Origin: Phycisphaerae bacterium | GTDB taxonomy: Bacteria; Chloroflexota; Anaerolineae; 4572-78; J111 | Assembly (NCBI GenBank): GCA_028285035.1 | Contig: JANQQF010000045.1 | Span: forward strand, 1 to 7,435 | Length of the DNA stretch: 7,435 nucleotides | Direction of reading: 5' to 3' | Shown here: positions 1 to 6,784 of the stretch, in pieces | Position numbering within the stretch: position 1 is the first letter of the stretch | Layout of the letters: each line of letters opens with the position of its first letter | Position numbers and translations under genes: made by a program | The notes under the pieces: generated by a model | Databases searched by the model: none | What the model was told of the DNA's origin: nothing | The model's input: the letters and a program-made list of their open reading frames with translations, nothing else

Positions 1-1
1 A

Positions 2-460
2 GCCGAGCCAATCCAGCGCTTCATTCCTGGAACTGATAGCGGTACCTTCGACTACTTTGTTGAAGAAGTGTTTGAAGAAGATCAAGAGCCAATCTTGGCG
101 GCGTCTAATTTGCAGTTGAGTGAAGATGACAACGTCTTGGTGCAGGGTATCTCTGGTAGCCCGTACGCCATTGGCTTCTTCGGTTACGCCTACTACCAAG
201 AAAACCAGTCAGTCTTGCGAGCGATTGCGGTTGATGGTGTTGAGCCAACAGCCGAGAGCGCTGAAGATAACAGCTACGCTCTATCTCGCCCCTTGTACAT
301 CTACTCAGATGCTGGGATTATGGCTGAGAAACCCCAGGTTGCAGAATACATCAACTTCTTCCTGACTTACGTTAATGATGAAATCATCGACGTCGGATAC
401 TTCCCCTCTAGCGATGACGCCCTTGATGGTGCTCGTCAAATGTGGTTGGATGCTCAGTAA
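2..460 (+). CDS. pstS: Phosphate ABC transporter substrate-binding protein PstS, C-terminal part (cut by window edge)
   Basis: The open frame runs in from the left edge without a start, so only the last 152 residues are visible. They begin AEPIQRFIPGTDSGTFDYFVEE. The 'PGTDSGTFDYF' stretch is typical of periplasmic or lipid-anchored phosphate-binding proteins of the PstS family, where the Ser-Gly-Thr segment helps bind the oxyanion. Further on, 'GSPYAIGFFGYAYY' and 'SRPLYIYSD' are also usual for the C-terminal lobe of these proteins. The family captures inorganic phosphate outside the membrane and hands it to the PstCA permease driven by PstB. The GTG at position 68 is inside the domain and is not a real start. 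The gene is followed directly by a strong terminator and not by pstC, so the permease genes must lie upstream or elsewhere. Family assignment is firm. Phosphate as ligand is inferred from the family, since the N-terminal lobe is not visible. Confidence 0.85.
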   Translation, partial: AEPIQRFIPGTDSGTFDYFVEEVFEEDQEPILAASNLQLSEDDNVLVQGISGSPYAIGFFGYAYYQENQSVLRAIAVDGVEPTAESAEDNSYALSRPLYIYSDAGIMAEKPQVAEYINFFLTYVNDEIIDVGYFPSSDDALDGARQMWLDAQ

Positions 461-481
461 TCTAACCCTTTAATTTAACTT

Positions 482-519
482 AAAAGCGATCGGATGATGT
501 TCATCCGGTCGCTTTTTTT
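482..519 (+). terminator. Intrinsic terminator after pstS
   Basis: A 16-bp stem (482-497 with 501-516) closes on a 3-base loop (498-500). It contains a single G-T wobble (490/508) and runs into a tract of seven T (513-519). It lies 21 bp after the pstS stop. The A-rich foot on the left arm pairs with the T tract, so it could also work in the opposite direction, but no - strand gene ends here. Confidence 0.92.
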
Positions 520-546
520 ATTCGTAGGACGTACAAAAATCTTACG

Positions 547-575
547 TTTACGTTCTATGGGCTACATCCTACACT
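547..575 (+). promoter_or_regulatory. Candidate promoter for the enolase-superfamily operon
   Basis: TTTACG (547-552), 17 bp, then TACACT (570-575): each box matches the housekeeping consensus at four of six positions. The -35 box overlaps a tandem TTACGT repeat (542-553). It sits between the pstS terminator and the first gene of the next unit, where a promoter is expected. The match itself is weak and not unique in this AT-rich stretch. Confidence 0.3.
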
Positions 576-606
576 TAGTTTGCCTCATTAACACGAGGGC
601 ATTACT

Positions 607-654
607 ATGCAATCTCTCACCATCTTATCCAAATACTCAGAGGAACCACAATGA
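607..654 (+). CDS. Possible 15-codon leader ORF, overlapping the next start
   Basis: ATG at 607 is preceded by GAGGG (595-599) at a 7-base spacing, which is a good ribosome-binding site. It opens a frame encoding [15 protein letters not shown]. Its stop TGA (652-654) overlaps the ATG (651-653) of the enolase-superfamily gene as ATGA, the classic layout for translational coupling. The second gene also has its own ribosome-binding site inside the leader frame (AGAGGA, 639-644), so translation of the leader would pass over it. No run of one amino acid suggests a classical attenuator, and no terminator hairpin follows. The peptide resembles nothing I recognise. It may simply be a chance frame. 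Confidence 0.4.
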   Translation: MQSLTILSKYSEEPQ

Positions 655-1760
655 AAATTCAAAGTATTGAGACGTTCTCAACAGAGTTTGTTGGTTTGGT
701 TCGGATTAAGACAGATGACGGGGCCGAAGGTTGGGGGCAGGTGTCAACCTACAACGCTGACATCACGGCGCAAGTGATGCACCGGCAAGTAGCGCCCTAC
801 GCCTTGGGCCGAAATGCGTTGCATATCAATGCATTGGTTAATGAAATTGAGGAGATCGAGTTTAAGTTTCCAGGCTCTTACCTACGTCGAGCCTTGGCTG
901 GCTTGGATACTGCTTTGTGGGATTTACGGGGCAAAGTTGAGGGACAGAGCGTGTGTGAGTTATTGGGAGGAACACCACGACCTTTTCCGGTTTATGCCTC
1001 AAGTATGAAACGAGACATCACCCCCGAAGCGGAAGTTGAACGACTGCTACGCTTGCGTGAGGAACACGGCTACAATGCTTTCAAGTTCCGTATTGGTAAA
1101 GAGGTGGGGCACGATGAGGATGAGTGGCCGGGGCGTACAGAAGCCATTGTCGCCCAGGTGCGTGAGGCGATGGATGGGGATGTGACCCTGTTGGTGGATG
1201 CGAATTGCTGTTACACCCCACCAAAAGCCATTGAAGTCGGGCGGATGCTTGAGGATTATGGCATCGCTCATTATGAAGAGCCGTGTCCCTATTGGGAGTT
1301 TGAGTGGACCGCAGAGGTGCGTGAGGCTCTGAAAGACCTGAAGATTCAAGTGGCGGGGGGTGAGCAGGATTGTGACATTGCCCAATGGAAACGAATGATT
1401 CGGGGTAAAACCTTTGACATCGTTCAGCCTGATATTTGTTACTTGGGTGGCTTGAGTCGAACCCTGCGCGTCGCCCGAATGGCTCAGGAGGCGGGCTTGC
1501 CCTGTACCCCTCACGCCGCTAATCTTTCACTGGTCACGGTCTTCACCCTGCATATGATGGGTGCAATCCACAACGCTGGCCCGTACGTCGAGTTTTCAAT
1601 CGAGGGCCTCGATTACTATCCATGGCAAGAAGACATTTATCAACCTACCTTAGTCGCCTACGACGGTAAAGTCCAAATTCCTGATGGCCCTGGCTGGGGC
1701 ATTGAGATTAATGAGGATTGGTTGGCTAAAGCGAGCCGACAAGTAAGTGAGTTAAAATAA
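651..1760 (+). CDS. Enolase-superfamily enzyme, mandelate racemase subgroup (probable acid-sugar dehydratase or epimerase)
   Basis: This 369-residue protein has the two-part layout of the superfamily: an N-terminal capping domain (about 1-115) and a (beta/alpha)7-beta barrel. Such enzymes remove the proton next to a carboxylate, with Mg2+ holding the enediolate. Visible metal ligands are D183 (LVDAN), E209 (YEEP) and E238 (GGEQD). D261 (QPD) and H288 (PHAAN) form the Asp-His dyad of the mandelate racemase subgroup. Spacings D183-E209 (26), E238-D261 (23) and D261-H288 (27) equal those of mandelate racemase as I recall it, and E314 (VEFS) fits its electrophilic glutamate. The second Lys of the usual KxK motif is Arg here (K145-F-R147), so the Lys-side base is probably absent. 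That favours dehydration, or another reaction using the His alone, over two-base racemisation. AGAGGA six bases before ATG supports the start. The PLP gene begins 14 bp downstream, so the two form an operon. The substrate cannot be read from the sequence. Confidence 0.88.
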   Translation: MKIQSIETFSTEFVGLVRIKTDDGAEGWGQVSTYNADITAQVMHRQVAPYALGRNALHINALVNEIEEIEFKFPGSYLRRALAGLDTALWDLRGKVEGQSVCELLGGTPRPFPVYASSMKRDITPEAEVERLLRLREEHGYNAFKFRIGKEVGHDEDEWPGRTEAIVAQVREAMDGDVTLLVDANCCYTPPKAIEVGRMLEDYGIAHYEEPCPYWEFEWTAEVREALKDLKIQVAGGEQDCDIAQWKRMIRGKTFDIVQPDICYLGGLSRTLRVARMAQEAGLPCTPHAANLSLVTVFTLHMMGAIHNAGPYVEFSIEGLDYYPWQEDIYQPTLVAYDGKVQIPDGPGWGIEINEDWLAKASRQVSELK

Positions 1761-1774
1761 GATTAGGAGCCGTT

Positions 1775-2929
1775 ATGAAAACACAAAATCGAGAAACAAT
1801 TTGTATTCATTCAAACGTAGAATTTGCTAAAAACGCGACTGGAGTCGTGACCCCCATTCACCCAGCGACCTCATTCAAATATCGTCAAACCTCTGGTGGG
1901 GTCTATCCGCGCTACTTCAACACGCCCAATCAGGAAGTGGTGGTTGATACGGTTTGTCGCTTGGAGGGCGCTGAAGCTGGGGTTTTGTTTAGCTCGGGGA
2001 TGGCCGCTATTAGTACCACCTTTCTGGGCTTACTTGCTACAGGGGATCACGTCGTTTTAGCCAATCAGCTTTATGGCGGCACCTACAACTTTGTGATGAC
2101 GGAATTCGACAAGATGGGCTTAAGCCAGACGATGGTCGATCCCAGCTACCTTGAGGCAATGGCGGCGGCTGTTCAGCCAAACACTAAACTGATTTACATT
2201 GAAACGCCTTCAAACCCATTGCTGGGTATCACAGATTTGGCCAAGGCTGTAGCCATTGCCAAAGAAAACAATATTTTGACAATGATTGATAACACCTTTG
2301 CCTCCCCAGTCAATCAAAATCCGATGGAGTTTGGCTTTGATATTGTGATGCACAGCGGCACCAAATATCTGAGCGGGCATAGTGATATCTGCTTTGGCGT
2401 TATCGTAACCTCCCAGGCGTTGCGTGGTCAGATTGCTGAAGCTGCCCTAAAATATGGCGGAAGTACAAATGCCCTGGATTGTTATATGATCGAGCGCAGT
2501 ATGAAAACATTGATGGTGCGTGTAGAACGGCAAAATGAGAACGCCCAGAAGCTCGCCGAATTTTTAGATGCGCACGACGGGGTACGTCGGGTCTACTACC
2601 CTGGTTTGCCCAGCCACAAAGGGCACGAAATCGCTCGCCAGCAGATGCGTGGCTTTGGCGGAATGCTCTCCTTTGAATTAGCGCAAGATAATCTGGCTGC
2701 GGTTGAGACCTTTGTTGATCAGCTAGCCCTTATTCAACCTGCGCTCAGTCTAGGGGGTGTGGAAACAACACTGTGCCCACCTGCCACGACATCTCACGCC
2801 GAACTATCGAAAGCCGAGCGGGAGGTCGTTGGCATTGCTGATGGCTTGCTGCGGCTGTCGGTCGGGATTGAGCATGCCGACGATTTGATCAATGATTTGA
2901 ATCACGCTTTGCAGGCTGTGGCTGGATAA
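1775..2929 (+). CDS. PLP-dependent Cys/Met metabolism (trans-sulfuration family) enzyme
   Basis: The 384 residues match the usual length and fold of cystathionine gamma-synthase, beta- and gamma-lyases and O-acylhomoserine sulfhydrylases (fold-type I, cytoplasmic tetramers). Visible landmarks are the neighbouring-subunit phosphate-binding Tyr44 and Arg46 (YPRY), the glycine-rich SSGMAAIS (73-80), the stacking Tyr100 (LYGGTY), Asp172 pairing with the pyridine nitrogen (IDNTFASP), the Schiff-base Lys197 (HSGTKYLSGH) and the carboxylate-binding Arg360 (LLRLSVGIE). Gly102 stands where methionine gamma-lyases have their special Cys, which argues against that activity. The usual 'NPT' after the Tyr/Arg pair is 'NTPNQ' with one extra residue, a variant I associate with a distinct subgroup. 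AGGAG five bases before ATG fixes the start. The choice between synthase and lyase, and the substrate, cannot be settled from sequence. Co-transcription with the upstream enolase-superfamily gene suggests a shared catabolic or amino-acid pathway. Confidence 0.88.
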   Translation: MKTQNRETICIHSNVEFAKNATGVVTPIHPATSFKYRQTSGGVYPRYFNTPNQEVVVDTVCRLEGAEAGVLFSSGMAAISTTFLGLLATGDHVVLANQLYGGTYNFVMTEFDKMGLSQTMVDPSYLEAMAAAVQPNTKLIYIETPSNPLLGITDLAKAVAIAKENNILTMIDNTFASPVNQNPMEFGFDIVMHSGTKYLSGHSDICFGVIVTSQALRGQIAEAALKYGGSTNALDCYMIERSMKTLMVRVERQNENAQKLAEFLDAHDGVRRVYYPGLPSHKGHEIARQQMRGFGGMLSFELAQDNLAAVETFVDQLALIQPALSLGGVETTLCPPATTSHAELSKAEREVVGIADGLLRLSVGIEHADDLINDLNHALQAVAG

Positions 2930-2958
2930 GACGTCTGACCTCAACCCAAGCCCTTATT

Positions 2959-2986
2959 TTGCAAAGTTTTGAAACTCTCTTATCAT
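2959..2986 (+). promoter_or_regulatory. Candidate promoter for the acyl-CoA synthetase gene
   Basis: TTGCAA (2959-2964), 16 bp, then TATCAT (2981-2986, five of six to the -10 consensus). Transcription would begin near 2993, about 57 bases before the ATG at 3050. It lies in the 120-bp gap after the PLP gene. No intrinsic terminator is visible in that gap, so the synthetase may be expressed both by read-through and from this site. Confidence 0.4.
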
Positions 2987-3037
2987 TGAGCCGTAACGAT
3001 ATGTACAGTGTTGTTCATTTTATCTATCACCAATGAC

Positions 3038-3043
3038 GGGGGA
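3038..3043 (+). promoter_or_regulatory. Ribosome-binding site that sets the acyl-CoA synthetase start
   Basis: GGGGGA lies six bases before ATG 3050. It selects this codon over the upstream in-frame GTG at 3008, whose preceding bases carry no purine-rich site. Confidence 0.8.
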
Positions 3044-3049
3044 CCCATC

Positions 3050-4984
3050 ATGCCCAAATTTGCCACCTACGCAGATATTGAAGCCTTTGAAGCCACGCCC
3101 TTGGCTGAACGTAACTTGCCTAACAGTACTTACGCGGCAATTAGCCGGACAGCTAAAAAATATCCAAACCACACGGCCTTGACCTTTTTTCTGCAAGGGA
3201 CAGCCTATGAGCAATCGGTTAGTTTTAGCTATCAGACCTTGGTGGGCAAGCTGACCCAGACAGCTAATATGTTGCACGATTTGGGCGTTGGGCCTCAAGA
3301 TACAGTCAGTTACATTCTGCCCAATCTGCCCCAAACCTACTTTACGTTGTATGGGGGGGAGCTGGCTGGGATCGCTAATCCAATTAATCCCCTGCTTGAG
3401 CCGCACGTAATTGCTGAAATTATGAATGCAGCTAAAACAAAGGTATTGGTTACCTTAGCCCCGTTTCCCAGAGTTGATGTTTGGGAGAAAGTCTCTACGG
3501 TTGTTGATCAGGTGCCAACCCTAGAGACGATTTTGCAGATTGACTTGGCTCAATATTTAACTGGCATCAAAAAGATCGTTGTAAATTTGATGCGGCTGGG
3601 GAAAAGCAAAGGGAATGTGCGGGCCAAGGTGCTAGACTTTGATAAGACAGCGGCAAAGTATCCAATGGATCGCCTCATCAGTGGCCGAACGATTGATAGC
3701 TCGGATATTGCCGCCTACTTCCATACGGGAGGTACAACAGGAACGCCAAAGCTGGCGCAACACACCCATAGCAATCAGGTCTATGATGGCTGGATGGTGA
3801 GCGAATATATTGATATGAGCCCAGAAAGCCGAATTTTCCTGGGATTACCACTTTTCCACAATTATGGGGCGATTGCATTGGCCATTAGTGCCTGGAGTGC
3901 AGGCAGTGCGGTGATTATGGCCAGTCCGCAAGGATTTCGTGGGGAAGGGGTGATTGATAACTTTTGGAAAATCGCTGATCATTATGATGCAACGTTATTG
4001 GCGGCGGTACCAACCTTATTCAAAGCTTTGCTCAATGTCCCAATCGATGGCAGCGATATCAGTAAGTTGAAAATTGCCTCGTGTGGGGCGGCCCCCTTAC
4101 CGTTGGAATTAGCCCGACAGTTTGAAGAATATTCGGGCATTAAGGTGTTGGAAGGCTACGGCTTGACAGAGGGCACGTCGGTGTCTGCGACAAACCCCAC
4201 TTATGGCGAGTCTCGCTCGGGTTCAATTGGCTTCCGCTATCCCTATCAAGAGATCCGTCCAGCACTCATCTATGGCTCGGATTTTGAGCGGTTCTGCGAA
4301 CCAAATGAGGTTGGGGTGATCATCGTTCGTGGCCCTAATGTGTTCCCAGGCTATCTTGATGATTATCATAATAAAGGAGCCTTTGTCGACACGGGGGATG
4401 GGCAGGGGCCGTGGTTGAATACGGGCGATATGGGCCGTGTTGATGAGGACGGTTATTTGTGGCTGACGGGGCGAACGAAAGAGTTAATTATTCGTGGCGG
4501 GCATAACATCGATCCAAAACTCATCGAAGATCCGATGCACCTCCATCCAGCCGTGGGGCTGGCAGCGGCAATTGGTCGGCCTGATCCAAAGGCGGGTGAG
4601 TTGCCGGTGGTGTATATTGAGCTGAAGCCCAACATCAATGCCTCTCCTGAAGAGCTGCTTGAGTTTGCTCAAAACAATATCGGTGAACGTGCTGCTATTC
4701 CGAAGCAGATTTATATTATGGATGAAATCCCATTAACGACAGTCGGGAAGGTGCACAAACCAACCTTGGTTCGTCAGCAGGTGGTTGAGGTGTTTACTTC
4801 GGATTTGGAACAACTTGATGGCGTATCCTCAGTGAAGGTCGATGTTGAACCCGACAAGCGATTAGGGAAAATCGCGTATGTAAACATTCAAGCTGCTTCT
4901 GGGGCGGATAAGGCTGAATTGGAACAAAAAGTTCGTGAGGTTTTAGGCTTTTATACGGTGTCGTTTGAGTTGAATATTGAATGA
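3050..4984 (+). CDS. Acyl-CoA synthetase (AMP-forming, ANL superfamily)
   Basis: This 644-residue enzyme would activate a carboxylic acid with ATP to an acyl-AMP and pass it to coenzyme A. The ATP-loop HTGGTTGTPK is at 225-234, GYGLTEG at 369-375, the ribose-binding Asp460 in WLNTGD and the hinge TGRTKELIIRGGHNIDP begins at about 473. The adenylation-step Lys567 lies in TVGKVHKP. About 77 residues follow that Lys, with alternating beta/alpha character, as in the long bacterial AMP-binding proteins that begin 'MP.FAT..D.EA.E..PL'. The N-terminal region here (MPKFATYADIEAFEATPL) matches that pattern. The start is ATG 3050 with GGGGGA (3038-3043) six bases upstream. The in-frame GTG at 3008 lacks a ribosome-binding site and would add 14 unsupported residues. 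A fatty or aryl acid is plausible as substrate, but the sequence does not name it. It lies 120 bp after the PLP gene and ends 4 bp from the stop of a convergent acyltransferase, which may point to a lipid role. Confidence 0.9.
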   Translation: MPKFATYADIEAFEATPLAERNLPNSTYAAISRTAKKYPNHTALTFFLQGTAYEQSVSFSYQTLVGKLTQTANMLHDLGVGPQDTVSYILPNLPQTYFTLYGGELAGIANPINPLLEPHVIAEIMNAAKTKVLVTLAPFPRVDVWEKVSTVVDQVPTLETILQIDLAQYLTGIKKIVVNLMRLGKSKGNVRAKVLDFDKTAAKYPMDRLISGRTIDSSDIAAYFHTGGTTGTPKLAQHTHSNQVYDGWMVSEYIDMSPESRIFLGLPLFHNYGAIALAISAWSAGSAVIMASPQGFRGEGVIDNFWKIADHYDATLLAAVPTLFKALLNVPIDGSDISKLKIASCGAAPLPLELARQFEEYSGIKVLEGYGLTEGTSVSATNPTYGESRSGSIGFRYPYQEIRPALIYGSDFERFCEPNEVGVIIVRGPNVFPGYLDDYHNKGAFVDTGDGQGPWLNTGDMGRVDEDGYLWLTGRTKELIIRGGHNIDPKLIEDPMHLHPAVGLAAAIGRPDPKAGELPVVYIELKPNINASPEELLEFAQNNIGERAAIPKQIYIMDEIPLTTVGKVHKPTLVRQQVVEVFTSDLEQLDGVSSVKVDVEPDKRLGKIAYVNIQAASGADKAELEQKVREVLGFYTVSFELNIE

Positions 4985-4988
4985 TAAA

Positions 4989-5576
4989 TCACTTTATTCT
5001 AATATCGCTCATATTCTCAGGATAACGGCCTTGAACACCGTCTAAGGTCTGGCGGGCAATCTCCATCACCTCATCTAATGCTGTGTCAGGTTCAATCAGA
5101 GGGCCGATAGAACCCGTTTTTTTGGCGTAATCAACGGGGCAGATAAGAATGGGGACATTGGCTTTTTGGGCAATGTAATAAAAGCCAGTTTTCCAATGAT
5201 CTCGTTTTTTTCGTGTGCCTTCCGGTAAAATTCCAATAAGCAGTTGGTCATGGTCATCAAACACTTGGGCGATTTGATCAACAACCTGATGACGTTGACT
5301 TCGGTCAATAGGCAAACCACCGACCATTCTCATAAACCAACCATAAGGCCATTTGAACAGGGTGTCTTTGCCCATCCAACTTACCTTTAGCCCCAAATGC
5401 CCTAAACAGGTCAGCATAAAAATAAAATCCCAATTTGAGGTATGAGGGGCGGCAATCATAACTACTTTAGACCGTTGCGGGGGGACGCCCTCGACGCGCC
5501 AGCCTGACAGCTTCAAAAATAGTGATGATAATTTTTGAATAATGGGATTTATTTTTGGTGGCGTATTTGCAGACAT
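4989..5576 (-). CDS. Small PlsC-like (glycerol)phospholipid acyltransferase
   Basis: The 195-residue protein has the ordered motifs of the PlsC/LPLAT family. The catalytic HxxxxD is H45-TSNW-D50, block II is GGLPIDR (87-92 region), block III is PEGTR (118-122), and a VPI segment with proline near 141-147 gives block IV. Enzymes of this family move an acyl group from acyl-CoA or acyl-ACP to a lysophospholipid or related acceptor at the cytoplasmic membrane. It is short, without a clear N-terminal membrane anchor, and the 'WKTGFYYIAQKANVPI' stretch fits the small stand-alone subgroup whose acceptor is often unassigned. AAGGA (complement of 5582-5586) five bases before the ATG supports the start. 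The gene is convergent with the acyl-CoA synthetase and divergent from rho. Acceptor identity is not deducible, so I give no plsC symbol. Confidence 0.87.
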   Translation of the reverse strand: MSANTPPKINPIIQKLSSLFLKLSGWRVEGVPPQRSKVVMIAAPHTSNWDFIFMLTCLGHLGLKVSWMGKDTLFKWPYGWFMRMVGGLPIDRSQRHQVVDQIAQVFDDHDQLLIGILPEGTRKKRDHWKTGFYYIAQKANVPILICPVDYAKKTGSIGPLIEPDTALDEVMEIARQTLDGVQGRYPENMSDIRIK

Positions 5577-5686
5577 TTGTTTCCTTAGTAAGCGTCAAGT
5601 TAAACATTGCACTTAAAGATTTTGCACTACTTTCTACGATGGTCAAGTTTATCATTTTGTACTTACCAAGAATTTAGGACGTTATT
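5577..5686. promoter_or_regulatory. Divergent control region between the acyltransferase and rho, with an imperfect direct repeat
   Basis: This 110-bp AT-rich region must hold both promoters. A block starting GTCAAGTT at 5594 recurs at 5642. Thirteen of the first 15 bases agree, then after a 2-base gap six of seven (GCACTTA against GTACTTA), then AAGATTT against AAGAATTT. TTGCACT also occurs twice (5607 and 5622, 15 bp apart). For the rho direction only a TATCAT box (5650-5655) is visible, without a convincing -35. The rho ribosome-binding site TAGGA (5675-5679) is at the right end. Confidence 0.6.
5619..5646 (-). promoter_or_regulatory. Candidate promoter for the acyltransferase gene
   Basis: On the - strand TTGACC (5646-5641), 16 bp, then CAAAAT (5624-5619). 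The -35 box matches five of six and the -10 four of six. It would start transcription near 5612, about 35 bases before the ATG. The -35 lies inside one copy of the direct repeat in this region. Confidence 0.3.
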
Positions 5687-6778
5687 ATGTCAGATACATA
5701 TTGTGGTATTTTAAAGTTGATTAAGAGTGGCGCAGGATTTTTACATGATCCCGCTCATCCCCAGGATGATATTTTTGTGCCAACCAAGCTAATTCGCTCT
5801 CATCGTTTACCTGCGGGGGCAATGGTATCAGGTTTAGTCAAGCAAGGCCAGAAAGGTCCGATGCTGACGGAAATCGAGCAGATTGGGGGGATGACACCTG
5901 AAAAATTTCAGCAGCGTATACTGTTTCGGCGGTTGGTAGCGATTGATCCTCAGGAGCGGTTCAATCTTGCCAAAACGGGAGAGACATCAATGCGGCTGAT
6001 TGATTTGATTGCTCCCATTGGTAAGGGGACGCGAGGGTTGATTGTGGCTCCGCCGAAAGCGGGCAAAACGATATTGTTGACCCAAATCGCGAAGTCGATT
6101 CGCACTGTTGAACCAGATACCCGGCTGATTATGCTCCTCATTGATGAACGGCCAGAAGAAGTCACCCACATTCGTCGTTCGATTCCTGGGGCTGAGGTGT
6201 TTGCCAGCTCTAGCGATCAACCCATTCGCGAGCATACGGAACTGTCAGAACTAATGCTCAATCATATTCGGACTGAACTTGAATGTGGCCGAGATGTGGT
6301 CGTGTTGATGGATAGTCTCACACGGTTGGTGCGGGCCTTTAATCTGAAGGGCGAGCGTGGCGGACGAAGCCGCACAATGTCAGGTGGGGTAGATGCCGAG
6401 GCGTTACAAATCCCGCGTCGTTTCTTTGGGTTGGCTAGAAATATTGAAAATGGTGGCTCGGTGACGATTTTGGCGACGGTTTTGGTTGATACGGGTTCGC
6501 GAATGGATGATTTTATTTTTGAAGAATTTAAGGGAACCGGAAACAGTGAGATTGTCCTTGATCGCTCCTTGGCCGAGGCTTATATTTTCCCTGCGCTAAA
6601 CCTCTCAGCCAGCAGCACCCGTAAAGAAGAGTTACTCCATAATCCTGATGATCAAGAAAAGCTAATCAAGCTGCGCCGAGACTTATTGTCACGATCACCC
6701 CGTGAAGGCATGGAGTACGCGCTCAAATTGTTGGCCGACTCACCGACAAACGATGATCTTTTGGCTCATTTGAGATAG
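5687..6778 (+). CDS. rho: Transcription termination factor Rho, short form starting at the RNA-binding cold-shock domain
   Basis: Rho is a hexameric RNA-dependent ATPase/translocase that ends transcription. The frame encodes 363 residues against about 419 in E. coli. The cold-shock-like primary RNA-binding domain begins at residue 7 (GILKLIKSGAGFLH) and the whole N-terminal helical Rho_N subdomain is missing. The motor part is complete: Walker A APPKAGKT (121-128), LLIDERPEE with catalytic Glu154, Walker B VVVLMD (204-209) followed by S210, a Q-loop region (218-234) ending SGGVDAEAL, R-loop FKGTGN with Lys282, and the Arg-finger TRKEELL with Arg312. Residues expected to bind bicyclomycin (the PKAGK lysines, R155, D209, S210) are kept. 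TAGGA seven bases before ATG and an in-frame TAG at 5675-5677 show that the short N-terminus is real. In the primary site the aromatic of the usual GFGFLR motif is Ala16 and its Arg is His20. It may be the sole Rho or a second, specialised copy. Confidence 0.93.
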   Translation: MSDTYCGILKLIKSGAGFLHDPAHPQDDIFVPTKLIRSHRLPAGAMVSGLVKQGQKGPMLTEIEQIGGMTPEKFQQRILFRRLVAIDPQERFNLAKTGETSMRLIDLIAPIGKGTRGLIVAPPKAGKTILLTQIAKSIRTVEPDTRLIMLLIDERPEEVTHIRRSIPGAEVFASSSDQPIREHTELSELMLNHIRTELECGRDVVVLMDSLTRLVRAFNLKGERGGRSRTMSGGVDAEALQIPRRFFGLARNIENGGSVTILATVLVDTGSRMDDFIFEEFKGTGNSEIVLDRSLAEAYIFPALNLSASSTRKEELLHNPDDQEKLIKLRRDLLSRSPREGMEYALKLLADSPTNDDLLAHLR

Positions 6779-6784
6779 GGCCAA

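Noticed and set aside
1047..1514. 155-codon open frame on the - strand
   Set aside because: It lies wholly inside the well-supported enolase-superfamily gene, has no ribosome site and its translation is low-complexity shadow sequence rich in His, Pro and Leu.
2930..2958. Terminator after the PLP gene
   Set aside because: No stem of useful length followed by T was found. The only palindrome is a short GACGTC.
3008..3049. GTG start giving the acyl-CoA synthetase 14 more residues
   Set aside because: There is no ribosome site before it, and the family N-terminus begins with the MPKFAT stretch at 3050, which has GGGGGA upstream.
4908..4984. Fusion of an extra domain at the end of the acyl-CoA synthetase
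   Set aside because: The roughly 77 residues after Lys567 look like the tail usual in this long subgroup, so I do not treat them as an unusual fusion.
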